Notes: generated by a model from the sequence alone, not told the origin. A DNA stretch of 64,000 bases from Sinorhizobium fredii USDA 257 (GCF_000265205.3 NC_018000.1:2666001-2730000); one strand, 5' to 3'. Shown: positions 36,851 through 45,218, counted from the first letter of the stretch. Made by a program: numbers and translations.

Positions 36851-37549
36851 CTATCTCTCGTCATCCTGGAAGCGGGCGAAGACATAGCCGGCACCGCGTA
36901 CGGTGATGATGCGCCTCGGGTGCTTGGGATCGTTCTCGATGGCTGACCGGATGCGCGAGACGTGGACGTCGATCGAGCGGTCGAAGGCTTCCAGTTCCTC
37001 GCCCTTGACGGTGTCCATCAACTGCTCGCGCGACAGCGTTCGGCCGGCATTTTCGGCAAGCGCCACAAGCAGGTCGAACTGGTAGCTGGTCAGCGCACAT
37101 TCGCGGCCGTCGATCCTGACCGAGCGAGATCCCGGATCGATCTCCAGCCGTCCGAAGCGAAAGGTCCGCGAAACCGCCGCGCTGCCGTTGCGGCGGCGCA
37201 GAATCGCCTTCAGCCGCGCCAGCAGTTCGCGCGGATTGAACGGTTTGGGCAGATAGTCGTCGGCTCCGAGTTCCAGACCGACGATGCGATCTGTCTCTTC
37301 GCCTTTGGCCGTAAGCATCAGGATCGGTACGTCCGAGACCGCCCGTATGCGCCGGCAGGTTTCGAAGCCGTCAAGGTCCGGCAGCATGACGTCGAGGATC
37401 ACGACGTCCGGCGCACGCCGGCCGAGGTCGGTGAGCCCAGCCGTGGCCGTCGCCGCGGTATGGACGGTGTAGCCGTTTCCGGAGAGATAGTCGGCAAGCA
37501 TGGCGGACAGGCGCATGTCGTCGTCAACAATCAACACCCGTTCTGCCAT
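36851..37549 (-). CDS. OmpR/CpxR-family response regulator
   Basis: 232 residues: receiver domain with acidic pair VDDD, phospho-acceptor Asp53 (VILDVMLPDLDG) and Lys102 (YLPKPFN), then an OmpR-type winged helix (LTSYQFDLLVALAENAGRTL, SREQLMDTVKG, VDVHVSRIRSAIE, RTVRGAGYVF region). It is the first gene of the kinase pair and probably activates the Spy-like gene 130 bases upstream. A RIME-like repeat lies between them. Confidence 0.93.
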   Translation of the reverse strand: MAERVLIVDDDMRLSAMLADYLSGNGYTVHTAATATAGLTDLGRRAPDVVILDVMLPDLDGFETCRRIRAVSDVPILMLTAKGEETDRIVGLELGADDYLPKPFNPRELLARLKAILRRRNGSAAVSRTFRFGRLEIDPGSRSVRIDGRECALTSYQFDLLVALAENAGRTLSREQLMDTVKGEELEAFDRSIDVHVSRIRSAIENDPKHPRRIITVRGAGYVFARFQDDER

Positions 37550-37573
37550 CTATTGTGCTCCGATCAGCTGGCT

Positions 37574-37664
37574 AAAGCGCGTCGCGTAGCTACCTAACGC
37601 GCTTTGGGTCTTTGCGTTCTATGCATGTCGCTCAAAACCGCTGCTCACTTTTGAGCGACATGCA
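37574..37664. repeat. RIME-like intergenic mosaic element with two palindromes
   Basis: First palindrome: AAAGCGCGT (37574-37582) with ACGCGCTTT (37597-37605). Second: TGCATGTCGCTCAAAA (37622-37637) with TTTTGAGCGACATGCA (37649-37664), a perfect 16-bp stem. The arrangement and the GCATGTCG...CGACATGC sequence are characteristic of the Rhizobium-specific intergenic mosaic elements, about 100 bp with two large palindromes. It fills the gap between the response regulator and the Spy-like gene and supports a rhizobial origin. Confidence 0.8.
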
Positions 37665-37679
37665 GTAGCCGACTCAGTC

Positions 37680-38231
37680 TTACCACCGGCCGCAGCCCCT
37701 GCGCTCCTTCAAATGCTCGACGAGCTGGGTGCGCTGCTCCGGCGTCAGCACTTCAGCGGCCTCGAGGAGCGCAGTCGTCATCTTGCGCGAGGCCTCGTCG
37801 ATCGCCGCGATGCGTTCGCTGCGCAGTTTCTCGGCGGCGGCGCGGTCGATGGTCGCCGCGCCGAGGAGTTCGATAACCTCCTCGCGCGTCTCGCGGAAGT
37901 CCCGCAAGGTCGGTCTGACATCGGTGCGCGCCTTGTCGATGATCTCCCAAAGCTTGTCTTCCTGCTCAGGCGTCGCATCAAGTTCGTCAAGCATGGAGCC
38001 GATCCGCCGTTCCATGAAACCACCACCTCCCATATGCGCGTGCATCACATGGCCGCCCATGCCGAAACGGCCCATGCCGAAGCCGAAATCGTCGTTGCGC
38101 GCGGCTGCAAAACCGACCGCGCTGACGACACCGACTGCTGCGAGGCCGCCGATCGCGGCGCGCCGTCCCCATCCTTTCGAAGCGGGTTGGCCGGTGGTCG
38201 GGCTCGACAGGTTCTTGTCCTCGTTTTCCAT
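37680..38231 (-). CDS. Spy/CpxP-like periplasmic stress or metal-sensor protein
   Basis: 183 residues from the ATG at 38231, with AAAGGAGA upstream; the frame extends further but without support. An N-terminal hydrophobic stretch (RRAAIGGLAAVGVVSAVGFA) follows a twin-arginine-like GWGRRAA, so it is exported or anchored. Next comes a Met/His/Gly-rich part (MGGHVMHAHMGGGGFM), then an all-helical region with LDATPEQEDKLWEIID and the LTPEQRTQLVEHLKER repeat of the LTXXQ (Spy/CpxP) family. It probably acts as a chaperone or feedback inhibitor of the neighbouring kinase, perhaps for copper or another metal. Confidence 0.8.
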   Translation of the reverse strand: MENEDKNLSSPTTGQPASKGWGRRAAIGGLAAVGVVSAVGFAAARNDDFGFGMGRFGMGGHVMHAHMGGGGFMERRIGSMLDELDATPEQEDKLWEIIDKARTDVRPTLRDFRETREEVIELLGAATIDRAAAEKLRSERIAAIDEASRKMTTALLEAAEVLTPEQRTQLVEHLKERRGCGRW

Positions 38232-38432
38232 AGTCAGTCTCCTTTCACTCCGCAGCACCTGCTGCAATGGAGGAGAGCCTAACCGGGTAACGTTTCGAGC
38301 CTTCCGGGTGAACGTAAAGAAATGTGAAGCCATAGCGTTGGCGTCGCGGCCGCTCAGCATCACTGGGAGGGCGACATGCGCTGTGAAGTCCAGGAAACTT
38401 TCGCTCCGCGGAGCGGGTGGTCGCCTGATGCG

Positions 38433-39200
38433 CTATCCTTTTACGCGGCGGAGCACCGCTTCAAGAGCATCGGTCAGCGCCCGGCTTCCGCCGCCGCGCT
38501 CGAACTCGTCGAATACCTGCTCATTCAAGCCGCCAACCGTCGAAAACTCGCGCCTCAGGTCGTCGAGGGGCGTCTGTTGGGCCTGGACCGCCGTCTGCGC
38601 CAGGCTGGCAAAGAGTGGCGCGAGATAGGCGCGTGCTTTCTCGCGCGCCATGCCCTTCTCGGCCAGCCATCCGGTTGCCCGGTCGAGGATGCCGAAATAG
38701 GTGCCCATCAGCGCGCTGGCGGCTGCGAGGAGGTCATATTCCTCTTTCGTGTCGCATTCGACGGCGGTGCCAAGCGCCGCGAAGATAACGGCAATTGCTG
38801 GATTGGGCGGATAAATCGCGGTGACGCCTTGATGCTCGGCGACAAAGGGCAGGGGAACCGCCTGGGTGAGGTCCACCTCTTCTTTGATCCAACCTAGAAG
38901 CCTGGGGCGGTCCGTCGCCGCTATGACGCTGACGACCGTCTGGCCCGCTCGGAATTTAAGTCCGCTGACTACCTCCTCCGCAATCTGCGGACGGACCGCC
39001 AGGAACAGGACGTCTGCGGAACCGACCACTTCCTGGTTATCCTTGGCGATGCGCACAGCCGGAAACCGGTTTGCGAGCCGGGCGGCGATCTCCCGATTGC
39101 GCGGCGAGACAACAATCTCCGTGATGTCGAACCCAGAGGTGACGATCCCGGTCACCATCGCCTCGGTAATGGTCCCTGTGCCGACAAAACCTATGCGCAT
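38433..39200 (-). CDS. ProC-family pyrroline-5-carboxylate reductase-like protein
   Basis: 255 residues. N-terminal Rossmann motif IGFVGTGTITEAMVTGI and LFLAVRPQIAEEVV are typical of ProC, and a helical C-terminal dimer domain follows (PLDDLRREFSTVGGLNEQVF). Its ATG shares a base with the hypR stop (TAATG), so the pair is coupled and divergent from the hydroxyproline transport operon. In this context it may reduce a pyrroline carboxylate formed from hydroxyproline isomers back to proline. Known pyrroline-2-carboxylate reductases belong to other families, so this is a hypothesis; a spare proline-biosynthesis ProC is the alternative. Confidence 0.78.
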   Translation of the reverse strand: MRIGFVGTGTITEAMVTGIVTSGFDITEIVVSPRNREIAARLANRFPAVRIAKDNQEVVGSADVLFLAVRPQIAEEVVSGLKFRAGQTVVSVIAATDRPRLLGWIKEEVDLTQAVPLPFVAEHQGVTAIYPPNPAIAVIFAALGTAVECDTKEEYDLLAAASALMGTYFGILDRATGWLAEKGMAREKARAYLAPLFASLAQTAVQAQQTPLDDLRREFSTVGGLNEQVFDEFERGGGSRALTDALEAVLRRVKG

Positions 39201-39949
39201 TATTCCGCTGCCTTCCGCCGCGCGAGCGAGACGTCCGTCGTGTAGTTCTCGCGCATGAAGTTGATGAAGTTCTGCTGGAACTGCCGCGTATGGGCATGCG
39301 CCAGCTCGTCGGCGAGATCGACATTCTTCGTCCGGATCGCTTCGAGCATCAGGTTGTGTTCGTCGGTCAGAAGATAGCCTTCGTGGGTGCGTTCCAGATA
39401 CTCGAAGTGGAGATGGAGCATGCGCTGACCCTGATTGAGCAGCCGCTCGTAGAACGAGGTGAGGTAGGGGTTCTTCCCGGCATAGGCAATCGCCATGTGG
39501 AACTGCTTGTTGGCTTCCGACATCTTGAGGTGATCGCTGGTCTTGACGGCCGCCTCGAATTCCTTCTGGCGCTTGGCGATCGCCTTCAAGTCCGCCTCGG
39601 TGCGCAGCTCCGCGGCAAGGCGGGTGTTCATGCGCTGCGCGATGTCCAGCGCCTCGACATATTTCGGGAAGGTCGCCACCTCGATCGGTGCGACGATCGT
39701 GCTGCGATTGGAAAGGGTAACGACAAGATCCTCGCCTGCGAGCCGGATCAGGGCCTCGCGAACGGGCGAGCGAGACATGTCGAAACGTTCGGCGAGCGTG
39801 CTCTCGTCCAGGAGTTGGCCGGGAGCCAGCGTCAGCGCCAGGATTTCATTGCGCAACGTCTCGTAGACGTTTTTCCAGCCAGTGCCCCTGGCCCGTTTCA
39901 TTTCAATTTCGTCAGACACTTGGCTCGCTTTCTCCGATGCTGAACCCAT
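39200..39949 (-). CDS. hypR: GntR/FCD-family regulator of the hydroxyproline locus (HypR-like)
   Basis: About 249 residues from the ATG at 39949; an ATG at 39901 is also possible, and the longest frame, to 40006, would run into the operator repeats and is rejected. The winged helix reads LAERFDMSRSPVREALIRLA, followed by an FCD ligand domain (FHMAIAYAGKNPYLTSFYERL). It is divergent from the transporter genes with twin 19-bp repeats in between. In S. meliloti the hyp genes are repressed by a GntR-family HypR; the same arrangement suggests the same role. The symbol rests on context. Confidence 0.78.
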   Translation of the reverse strand: MGSASEKASQVSDEIEMKRARGTGWKNVYETLRNEILALTLAPGQLLDESTLAERFDMSRSPVREALIRLAGEDLVVTLSNRSTIVAPIEVATFPKYVEALDIAQRMNTRLAAELRTEADLKAIAKRQKEFEAAVKTSDHLKMSEANKQFHMAIAYAGKNPYLTSFYERLLNQGQRMLHLHFEYLERTHEGYLLTDEHNLMLEAIRTKNVDLADELAHAHTRQFQQNFINFMRENYTTDVSLARRKAAE

Positions 39950-39997
39950 AGGGCCAGAAAACCGCGCCCTCGACAATGTAATTTTTCCTCTTGACTT

Positions 39998-40045
39998 TGT
40001 CGACACGTAGACGACATAAATATTCGTGTCGACACGTAGACGACA
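39998..40045 (+). promoter_or_regulatory. Twin operator repeats overlapping the hyp transporter promoter
   Basis: The 19-mer TGTCGACACGTAGACGACA occurs twice as an exact direct repeat, at 39998-40016 and 40027-40045, 29 bases start to start, with TGTCG/CGACA inverted arms. A TTGACT (39991-39996) followed after 18 bases by CATAAA (40015-40020) could be the promoter of the rightward operon; the first repeat would cover its spacer and -10. Repeats are seen; HypR binding is inferred. Confidence 0.8.
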
Positions 40046-40115
40046 AAAATAGCGAAGATCGGCTCGAAGCCGACGAGAGGAACCGCGCGCAGCGCGCGCC
40101 CGTCAAACAGAGGAA

Positions 40116-40955
40116 ATGACGATGCTTTCGAAGATGCTTTCGCCCGTCCTGCGGGCGCTGCCTGCGCTTGCCCTGATCGCTGGCCTTTCGACCACCGCTG
40201 CATCCGCCCAGACCGCCGAAGGCTACTGGCAGGGCGTGCAGAAGGCGGGTGTCCTTCGCTGCGGCGCGGCTGTGGCTCCGCCCTATGTCATGCGCGATCC
40301 CGCGAGCGGCGAATATTCCGGATTCTTCGCCGATCTTTGTCGTGAATTTGCCGATGCGCTGAAGGTCAAGCCGGAATTCGTCGATACGACCTGGGACAAC
40401 ATCGTTGCCGGTCTGCAGGCAGGAAAATGGGACCTGTCGCTGGCGCTGAACAGGACGCCGGCGCGTGCCATGGCCGTTCAGTTCTCCGTACCGGCGATGG
40501 AGTACCAGATCTCGCTCGCCTATAATAAGGAAAACCCGAAAATCCCGGCCGGAGCGACATCGGTCGCCGACATCGACAAAAAGGATGTGACGCTGGCGGT
40601 CATGTCGGGAACGGCCCAGGACAAGGCGATCTCGTCTGCGGTGAAAAACGCCACGATCCTGCGGCTGCCGGGCAATGACGAGACGCGCCTGGCGGTGGTC
40701 TCCAGACGGGCCGACATCCTTGTCGACGCGTCGGACACCAATCAGCTTTTCACCCAGTCCAACCCCGACTGGGCAGTCTCGCTCAATCCGACGCCGGCGC
40801 TGGCGAAGCAGGGCGTCGCCTTCGGCCTGCCGCATCAGTTGTCGGCAGCCGACGTGGAGGTGGTGAACATCTTCCTGGAGGAAAAGGTCGCGACGGGCCA
40901 CGTGGAAGAACTGATCCGCAAGGCTGTCGATGAGGTGCTGAAGGGCGCGCAGTGA
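40116..40955 (+). CDS. Polar amino-acid ABC transporter binding protein (hydroxyproline importer candidate)
   Basis: 279 residues of the SBP_bac_3 family. Signal peptide MLSKMLSPVLRALPALALIA with cleavage near ASA-QT; then GVLRCGAAVAPPYVMRDPAS, FFADLCREFADALKVKPEFV and a C-terminal lobe typical of the family. ATG at 40116 or 40122, after GAGGAAA. It heads the operon that continues through ATPase, two permeases and hydroxyproline enzymes, the same order of functions as the S. meliloti hypMNPQ transport genes. The ligand is inferred from the enzymes. Confidence 0.87.
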   Translation: MTMLSKMLSPVLRALPALALIAGLSTTAASAQTAEGYWQGVQKAGVLRCGAAVAPPYVMRDPASGEYSGFFADLCREFADALKVKPEFVDTTWDNIVAGLQAGKWDLSLALNRTPARAMAVQFSVPAMEYQISLAYNKENPKIPAGATSVADIDKKDVTLAVMSGTAQDKAISSAVKNATILRLPGNDETRLAVVSRRADILVDASDTNQLFTQSNPDWAVSLNPTPALAKQGVAFGLPHQLSAADVEVVNIFLEEKVATGHVEELIRKAVDEVLKGAQ

Positions 40956-40964
40956 CGACAGCCG

Positions 40965-40994
40965 GGCCGGGCGCGGGATAACGATCGCCCGGCC
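40965..40994 (+). terminator. Stem-loop after the hyp binding-protein gene
   Basis: GGCCGGGCG (40965-40973) pairs perfectly with CGCCCGGCC (40986-40994) around a 12-base loop, ten bases after the stop codon. No T tract. It lies between binding-protein and ATPase genes, as in the other two transporter operons of the window. Confidence 0.65.
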
Positions 40995-41030
40995 ACTCTC
41001 ATCCCTTCTTTTTGACCAGCGAGATCGGCG

Positions 41031-41810
41031 ATGACCATGACCTTCAGTGCTCCCCTTGTCAAAATTCAGGCCCTGCACAAGAGCTATGGGCCGCATATCC
41101 AGGTTCTCAAAGGGCTCGATATCGAAATGAAGCCTGGCGAAAGAGTCGTGGTCATCGGCCCGAGCGGCGGCGGCAAGAGCACGCTGCTACGCGTCGTGAT
41201 GGGTCTCGAAAAGATCGACAGCGGCTCGATCAGCTTCGGCGGCAAGCCCTATATCTCGTCGGATGGCGCCGACAAGAAAACCCAGATCGACACCGAGGTG
41301 CGGCGCTCGATCGGCATGGTGTTTCAGCACTATACGCTGTTCCCGCACCTCACCGTCACCCAGAACCTGATCCTCGCGCCGTGCAAGGTGCGCGGTGAAA
41401 ACAAGGCGAGCGCCACCAAACGCGCCCAGTCGCTCCTCGAACGCTTCGGCCTTGGCGCCAAGGCGAATGCCTATCCGGCGCAACTCTCCGGCGGCCAGAA
41501 ACAGCGGGTGGCGATCGCCCGCGCCCTCATGCTCGATCCGAAGCTGATGCTGTTCGACGAGGTGACCTCGGCGCTTGATCCCGAACTCGTCGCCGAGGTC
41601 GAGCAGGTCATCCTGCAGCTTGCCGCCCAGAACATGCCGATGATGATCGTCACCCATGACATGTGGTTTGCAAAGAACATCGCCTCGCGCGTCATTTTCT
41701 GCGCCGGCGGCGTGGTCGTCGAGGACGGACCGCCCGAGCAGGTGCTAGGCTCTCCCAAGGAAGAGCGCACCCGCGACTTCATCGACCGCGTCTTCCATAT
41801 CCGGCACTAG
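41031..41810 (+). CDS. Polar amino-acid ABC transporter ATP-binding protein (GlnQ/HisP type)
   Basis: 259 residues with all cassette motifs: Walker A IGPSGGGKSTLLRV, Q-loop VFQHYTLFPHLTV, signature LSGGQKQRVAIARAL, Walker B LMLFDEVTSALDPELV and switch histidine IVTHDMWFAK. It powers the importer made with the two permeases that follow. ATG at 41031, or 41037 in frame. The following gap is nine bases. Confidence 0.92.
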   Translation: MTMTFSAPLVKIQALHKSYGPHIQVLKGLDIEMKPGERVVVIGPSGGGKSTLLRVVMGLEKIDSGSISFGGKPYISSDGADKKTQIDTEVRRSIGMVFQHYTLFPHLTVTQNLILAPCKVRGENKASATKRAQSLLERFGLGAKANAYPAQLSGGQKQRVAIARALMLDPKLMLFDEVTSALDPELVAEVEQVILQLAAQNMPMMIVTHDMWFAKNIASRVIFCAGGVVVEDGPPEQVLGSPKEERTRDFIDRVFHIRH

Positions 41811-41819
41811 GAGGGGGAG

Positions 41820-42482
41820 ATGGGATATTCCTTCGACTTCCAGTCCATCTCCTTCGGGCCGTTGCTTGAAGGGCTCCTCGTCACGCTTGAGCTGACGATC
41901 GCCGCCAATCTGATCGGCGTCGTGCTCGGCTTTCCGCTGGCGCTCCTCATCATGAGCCGCTTTGCGCCGATCCGGCTGCCGGCCATGCTCTTCGTCGAAT
42001 TCTTCCGCTGCACGCCGGCAATCGTCCAGATCGTCTGGTTCTTCTACTGCGTGCCGATGCTCTTCAATGTCTTCCTCGGCTCGATGACGATGGGCATCCT
42101 GGCGCTTGGCCTCAATCTGATGGCCTTCAACGCCGAAGCCTATCGCGCGGCGATCCAGGCGGTGCCGCGCGAGCAGCTCGATGCCGGTATCGCACTTGGT
42201 CTCAATCCGCTGCAGCGCACCCTCTATATCGTGCTGCCTACAGCGGTTCGGGCTTCGATCCCCGTCCTGCTCACCAACGGCATCGGCATCTTCCAGCAGA
42301 CCGCGCTGGTTGCCATCGTCGCCGTACAGGACCTCATGTACCAGGCCAAGACGCTTGCGACGGAGACCTATAGGCCGATCGAGACCTTCACCATCGTCGC
42401 GCTCGTCTATTTTGCCGTCTCCTTCCCCGTCAGCCAGATCGTCGGCTTCCTGGAACGCCGCCGCCAGCTGATGATGAGCTGA
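41820..42482 (+). CDS. Polar amino-acid ABC transporter permease, first
   Basis: 220 residues of the HisM/GlnP type with five to six membrane helices. Signatures are LLVTLELTIAANLIGVVLG, FVEFFRCTPAIVQIVWFFY and the ATPase-contact loop REQLDAGIALGLNPLQRTLY. It is preceded by GGAGGGGGAG and coupled in the operon with its paralogue, four bases downstream, to form a heterodimeric channel. Confidence 0.92.
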   Translation: MGYSFDFQSISFGPLLEGLLVTLELTIAANLIGVVLGFPLALLIMSRFAPIRLPAMLFVEFFRCTPAIVQIVWFFYCVPMLFNVFLGSMTMGILALGLNLMAFNAEAYRAAIQAVPREQLDAGIALGLNPLQRTLYIVLPTAVRASIPVLLTNGIGIFQQTALVAIVAVQDLMYQAKTLATETYRPIETFTIVALVYFAVSFPVSQIVGFLERRRQLMMS

Positions 42483-42486
42483 GGAG

Positions 42487-43158
42487 ATGACCATGGCTCT
42501 CGATTTCTCCATCATCTTTCGGTTCCAGGAGGCGCTCGCGCTCGGTCTCTGGACGACGGTCAAGCTGACGCTGATCTGCGTCGTGCTCGGCTGCAGCCTC
42601 GGCTTTCTCATCGGCCTCGCCCGGACATCGCGTAGTGCCCTGTTGCGCGCTGTCTCCAGCGTCTATGTCGAGTTCTTCCGCGGCACGCCGGTACTCGTCC
42701 AGCTCTTCTGGATCTTCTTCTGCCTGCCGCTGGTTCTCGGAGTCGAGCTCTCCAATCTCACTTCCGGGGTGATCGCACTGACGCTCTATATGGGCGCGAT
42801 CACCAGCGAGACCTTCCGGGCGTCGCTCAAGTCCATCGGTCCGGAACAGCTCGACGCCTGCGTTGCACTAGGCCTGCCGCGCGGCGCCCAGGTGACGAAC
42901 GTGATCCTGCCGCAGGCGGTGCTGCGCGCTGTTCCGACGCTGCTGTCGAACTGCGTCAGCCTGTTCAAGGAAAGCGCGCTCGTCTCCGCCGTCGGCATGG
43001 CCGACCTGATGTTCGTCGGCCAGAACATTTCCAACAACACGGCGCGCCCGATCGAGGTGCTGACCGTCGTCGCCCTCATCTATTTCCTCATCGCCTTTCC
43101 GCTCACCCGTGCCGTGACGCTCGTCGAGCGGCGCGTGCTTGCCAAACTCGCGATCTGA
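42487..43158 (+). CDS. Polar amino-acid ABC transporter permease, second
   Basis: 223 residues, paralogous to the preceding gene. Signatures are ALGLWTTVKLTLICVVLG, FVEFFRGT-type segment (YVEFFRGTPVLVQLFWIFF) and the ATPase-contact loop PEQLDACVALGLPRGAQV. It completes the importer. The next gene, the deaminase, starts 29 bases on, so transport and catabolism form one operon. Confidence 0.92.
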   Translation: MTMALDFSIIFRFQEALALGLWTTVKLTLICVVLGCSLGFLIGLARTSRSALLRAVSSVYVEFFRGTPVLVQLFWIFFCLPLVLGVELSNLTSGVIALTLYMGAITSETFRASLKSIGPEQLDACVALGLPRGAQVTNVILPQAVLRAVPTLLSNCVSLFKESALVSAVGMADLMFVGQNISNNTARPIEVLTVVALIYFLIAFPLTRAVTLVERRVLAKLAI

Positions 43159-43187
43159 TCGCAGCCGAATTTGAAAAGGAACTTCCC

Positions 43188-44066
43188 ATGAAACTCTCTG
43201 GCGTTATGCCCGCCCTCATCACCCCCTTCGATCAGAACAACCGGATCGACTTCAAGGCGTTTGAAAAGCTCCTGGCACATCTGCGGGAGGCCGGTGTCAC
43301 CGGCTGGGTTCCAAACGGCTCGACCGGAGAGTATTTCAGCCAGTCAAAGGAAGAGCGCCGCGACGTGCTGCAATTCGTCAAGGACTTCGCCAAACCGGGC
43401 GAAATCCTGATCGCCGGCACCAATGCGCCTGCCACCCGCGAGGTTATCGAGCAGACGGCGATCGCCAAGGAAATCGGCTACGACACTGTCCTGCTGGCGC
43501 CGCCCTTCTACACCCGGCCCACGCAAGCCGAACTGATCCGGCATTATGAAACCGTGCTCGGTGCCGTGGATGTGAATTTGGTCCTCTATTCCTACCCGGC
43601 CAAGGATGGCTCGGACATCAGCTTCGAGTTGTTGGACCATTTCGCCGACAATCCGCGCGTAATCGGGATCAAGGAAAGCTCGGGGGTCTTGCAGCGCGCG
43701 ATCGACATCGCCAGCCGCTACGAAGGACGCATTCAACTGGTTTCCGGGTCGGATGACATCGCCCTCGACTTCATGTTCTGGGGCGCCGAAAGCTGGATCT
43801 GCGGGCCGTCGAACTGCATGGCCAAGGCGTGCTGCGATCTCGACCGAACGTTCAAGTCCGGCGATTTGGACAAGGCGCGTGCGCAGATGAAAACGCTCTA
43901 CCGGGCGATGAATATCCTCGAAAGCGGCAAGTTCGTACAGAAGATCAAGTATGGCTGCGAGCTTCAAGGCCTGCCCGTGGGTGAGTGCCGCGCGCCGCTC
44001 GGACCGCTGACCGACGATGAAAAGGCCGAGTTCCGCGCGGCGATGCAGCCGATCCTGAACTGGTGA
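43188..44066 (+). CDS. hypD: DapA-family pyrroline-4-hydroxy-2-carboxylate deaminase (HypD-like)
   Basis: 292 residues of the dihydrodipicolinate-synthase family. NGSTGEYFSQS near residue 43, Tyr134 in LVLYSYP and Schiff-base Lys162 in IGIKESSG are in place. In hydroxyproline catabolism this family deaminates pyrroline-4-hydroxy-2-carboxylate to alpha-ketoglutarate semialdehyde. The assignment rests on the neighbours: importer upstream; racemase-family enzyme, oxidase and aldehyde dehydrogenase downstream, together a complete trans-4-hydroxyproline pathway. Confidence 0.83.
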   Translation: MKLSGVMPALITPFDQNNRIDFKAFEKLLAHLREAGVTGWVPNGSTGEYFSQSKEERRDVLQFVKDFAKPGEILIAGTNAPATREVIEQTAIAKEIGYDTVLLAPPFYTRPTQAELIRHYETVLGAVDVNLVLYSYPAKDGSDISFELLDHFADNPRVIGIKESSGVLQRAIDIASRYEGRIQLVSGSDDIALDFMFWGAESWICGPSNCMAKACCDLDRTFKSGDLDKARAQMKTLYRAMNILESGKFVQKIKYGCELQGLPVGECRAPLGPLTDDEKAEFRAAMQPILNW

Positions 44067-44150
44067 TCTTGTGAAAGCACCGTTTCCCGGCCGTTCGGCA
44101 ATAGGGCAGCGGCCCGTCTACGACTTATCCGTGGCTATGGAGCTAGACAG

Positions 44151-45185
44151 ATGCGCTTCAGCAAGGTCCTGTCCGTCGTCGATTGCCACGCCGAAGGAGA
44201 AAGCGGCAAGGTCATCGTCGGCGGCGTCGGTCAGGTTCCCGGCGAAACCATGTTCGACAAGCGGGTTCATCTCGAAACCCACATGGACGACATCCGCAAG
44301 ATGGTCCTGTTCGAACCGCGCGGCGCGGTCTGGCACAATGCCAATATCGCGCTCCCCTCCAATCACCCCGAAGCCGACATGGGATACGTCATCCTCGAGA
44401 CGACCGAATACCCGGCTATGTCGGGTTCGAACACGATGTGCGTGGCGACGGTGCTTCTCGAGACCGGAATTTTGCCGATGCGGGAGCCCATCACTGAAGT
44501 GACGCTCGAGTCGCCGGCGGGCCTGATCAAGGTGCGTTGCGAATGCTCAAACGGCAAGGTGACGAGCGTTCGGCTCGTGAATCAGCCGGCTTTTTGCTAT
44601 CACCTGGACGCCAACATCGAAGTCGCGGGTCTCGGCACCGTTCGGGTCGACATCGTCTATGGCGGCATGACCTATACGATGGTCAACGCCGCCGATCTCG
44701 GCTTCTCGATCGACCCCTCGGAAGCCCGCGACCTCTGCGAGGTTGGACAGAAGCTCAAGCTCGCAGCCGCCGAGCAGCTGGCTGTCGAGCATCCCGAGAA
44801 CCCGGCCATACCCGGAATCACCAACACCGAGTTCATGGGGCCGCTTCGGCGCGAGCATGGCCAGCTCATTTCGAAAAACTGCGTGGTCGTCTCGCCGGGG
44901 CGTTGCGATCGCTCGCCCTGTGGGACCGGCTCATCGGCGAAGCTGGCGCTGCTTCATGCCCAGGGTCGGATCCGGCCTGACGAAACGCTCATCCACGGGT
45001 CGATCACCGGCAGCCGCTTCATCTGCAACATCGACGGCGTGACGAGGGTCGGGACGTACGACGCCGTCATCCCGGCGATCGCCGGTCAGGCCTGGATCAC
45101 CGGTCTCTATCAGATGGGCATGGACCCGACGGATCCCTATCCCGAGGGCTTCACGGTGGCCGACACCTGGATGACCACAGTTTGA
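44151..45185 (+). CDS. hypRE: Proline racemase-family 4-hydroxyproline epimerase candidate (Ser/Cys type)
   Basis: 344 residues, typical for the superfamily. It would convert trans-4-hydroxy-L-proline to cis-4-hydroxy-D-proline. The second catalytic residue, Cys257 in DRSPCGTG, is present, but the first position holds Ser91 (AMSGSNTM) where classical epimerases and racemases have Cys. Ser/Cys members form a distinct subgroup for which both 4-hydroxyproline epimerase and 3-hydroxyproline dehydratase activity have been discussed. Context (HypD, HypO) favours the epimerase here. It starts 84 bases after hypD. Confidence 0.83.
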   Translation: MRFSKVLSVVDCHAEGESGKVIVGGVGQVPGETMFDKRVHLETHMDDIRKMVLFEPRGAVWHNANIALPSNHPEADMGYVILETTEYPAMSGSNTMCVATVLLETGILPMREPITEVTLESPAGLIKVRCECSNGKVTSVRLVNQPAFCYHLDANIEVAGLGTVRVDIVYGGMTYTMVNAADLGFSIDPSEARDLCEVGQKLKLAAAEQLAVEHPENPAIPGITNTEFMGPLRREHGQLISKNCVVVSPGRCDRSPCGTGSSAKLALLHAQGRIRPDETLIHGSITGSRFICNIDGVTRVGTYDAVIPAIAGQAWITGLYQMGMDPTDPYPEGFTVADTWMTTV

Positions 45186-45218
45186 ACGCCGCAGCAAGCG
45201 CCCTCCGAGAGCAGAGAA

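Noticed and set aside
38402..38415. CGCTCCGCGGAGCG palindrome downstream of the ProC-like gene as a terminator
   Set aside because: A self-complementary 14-mer without loop or T tract; not enough to call a terminator.
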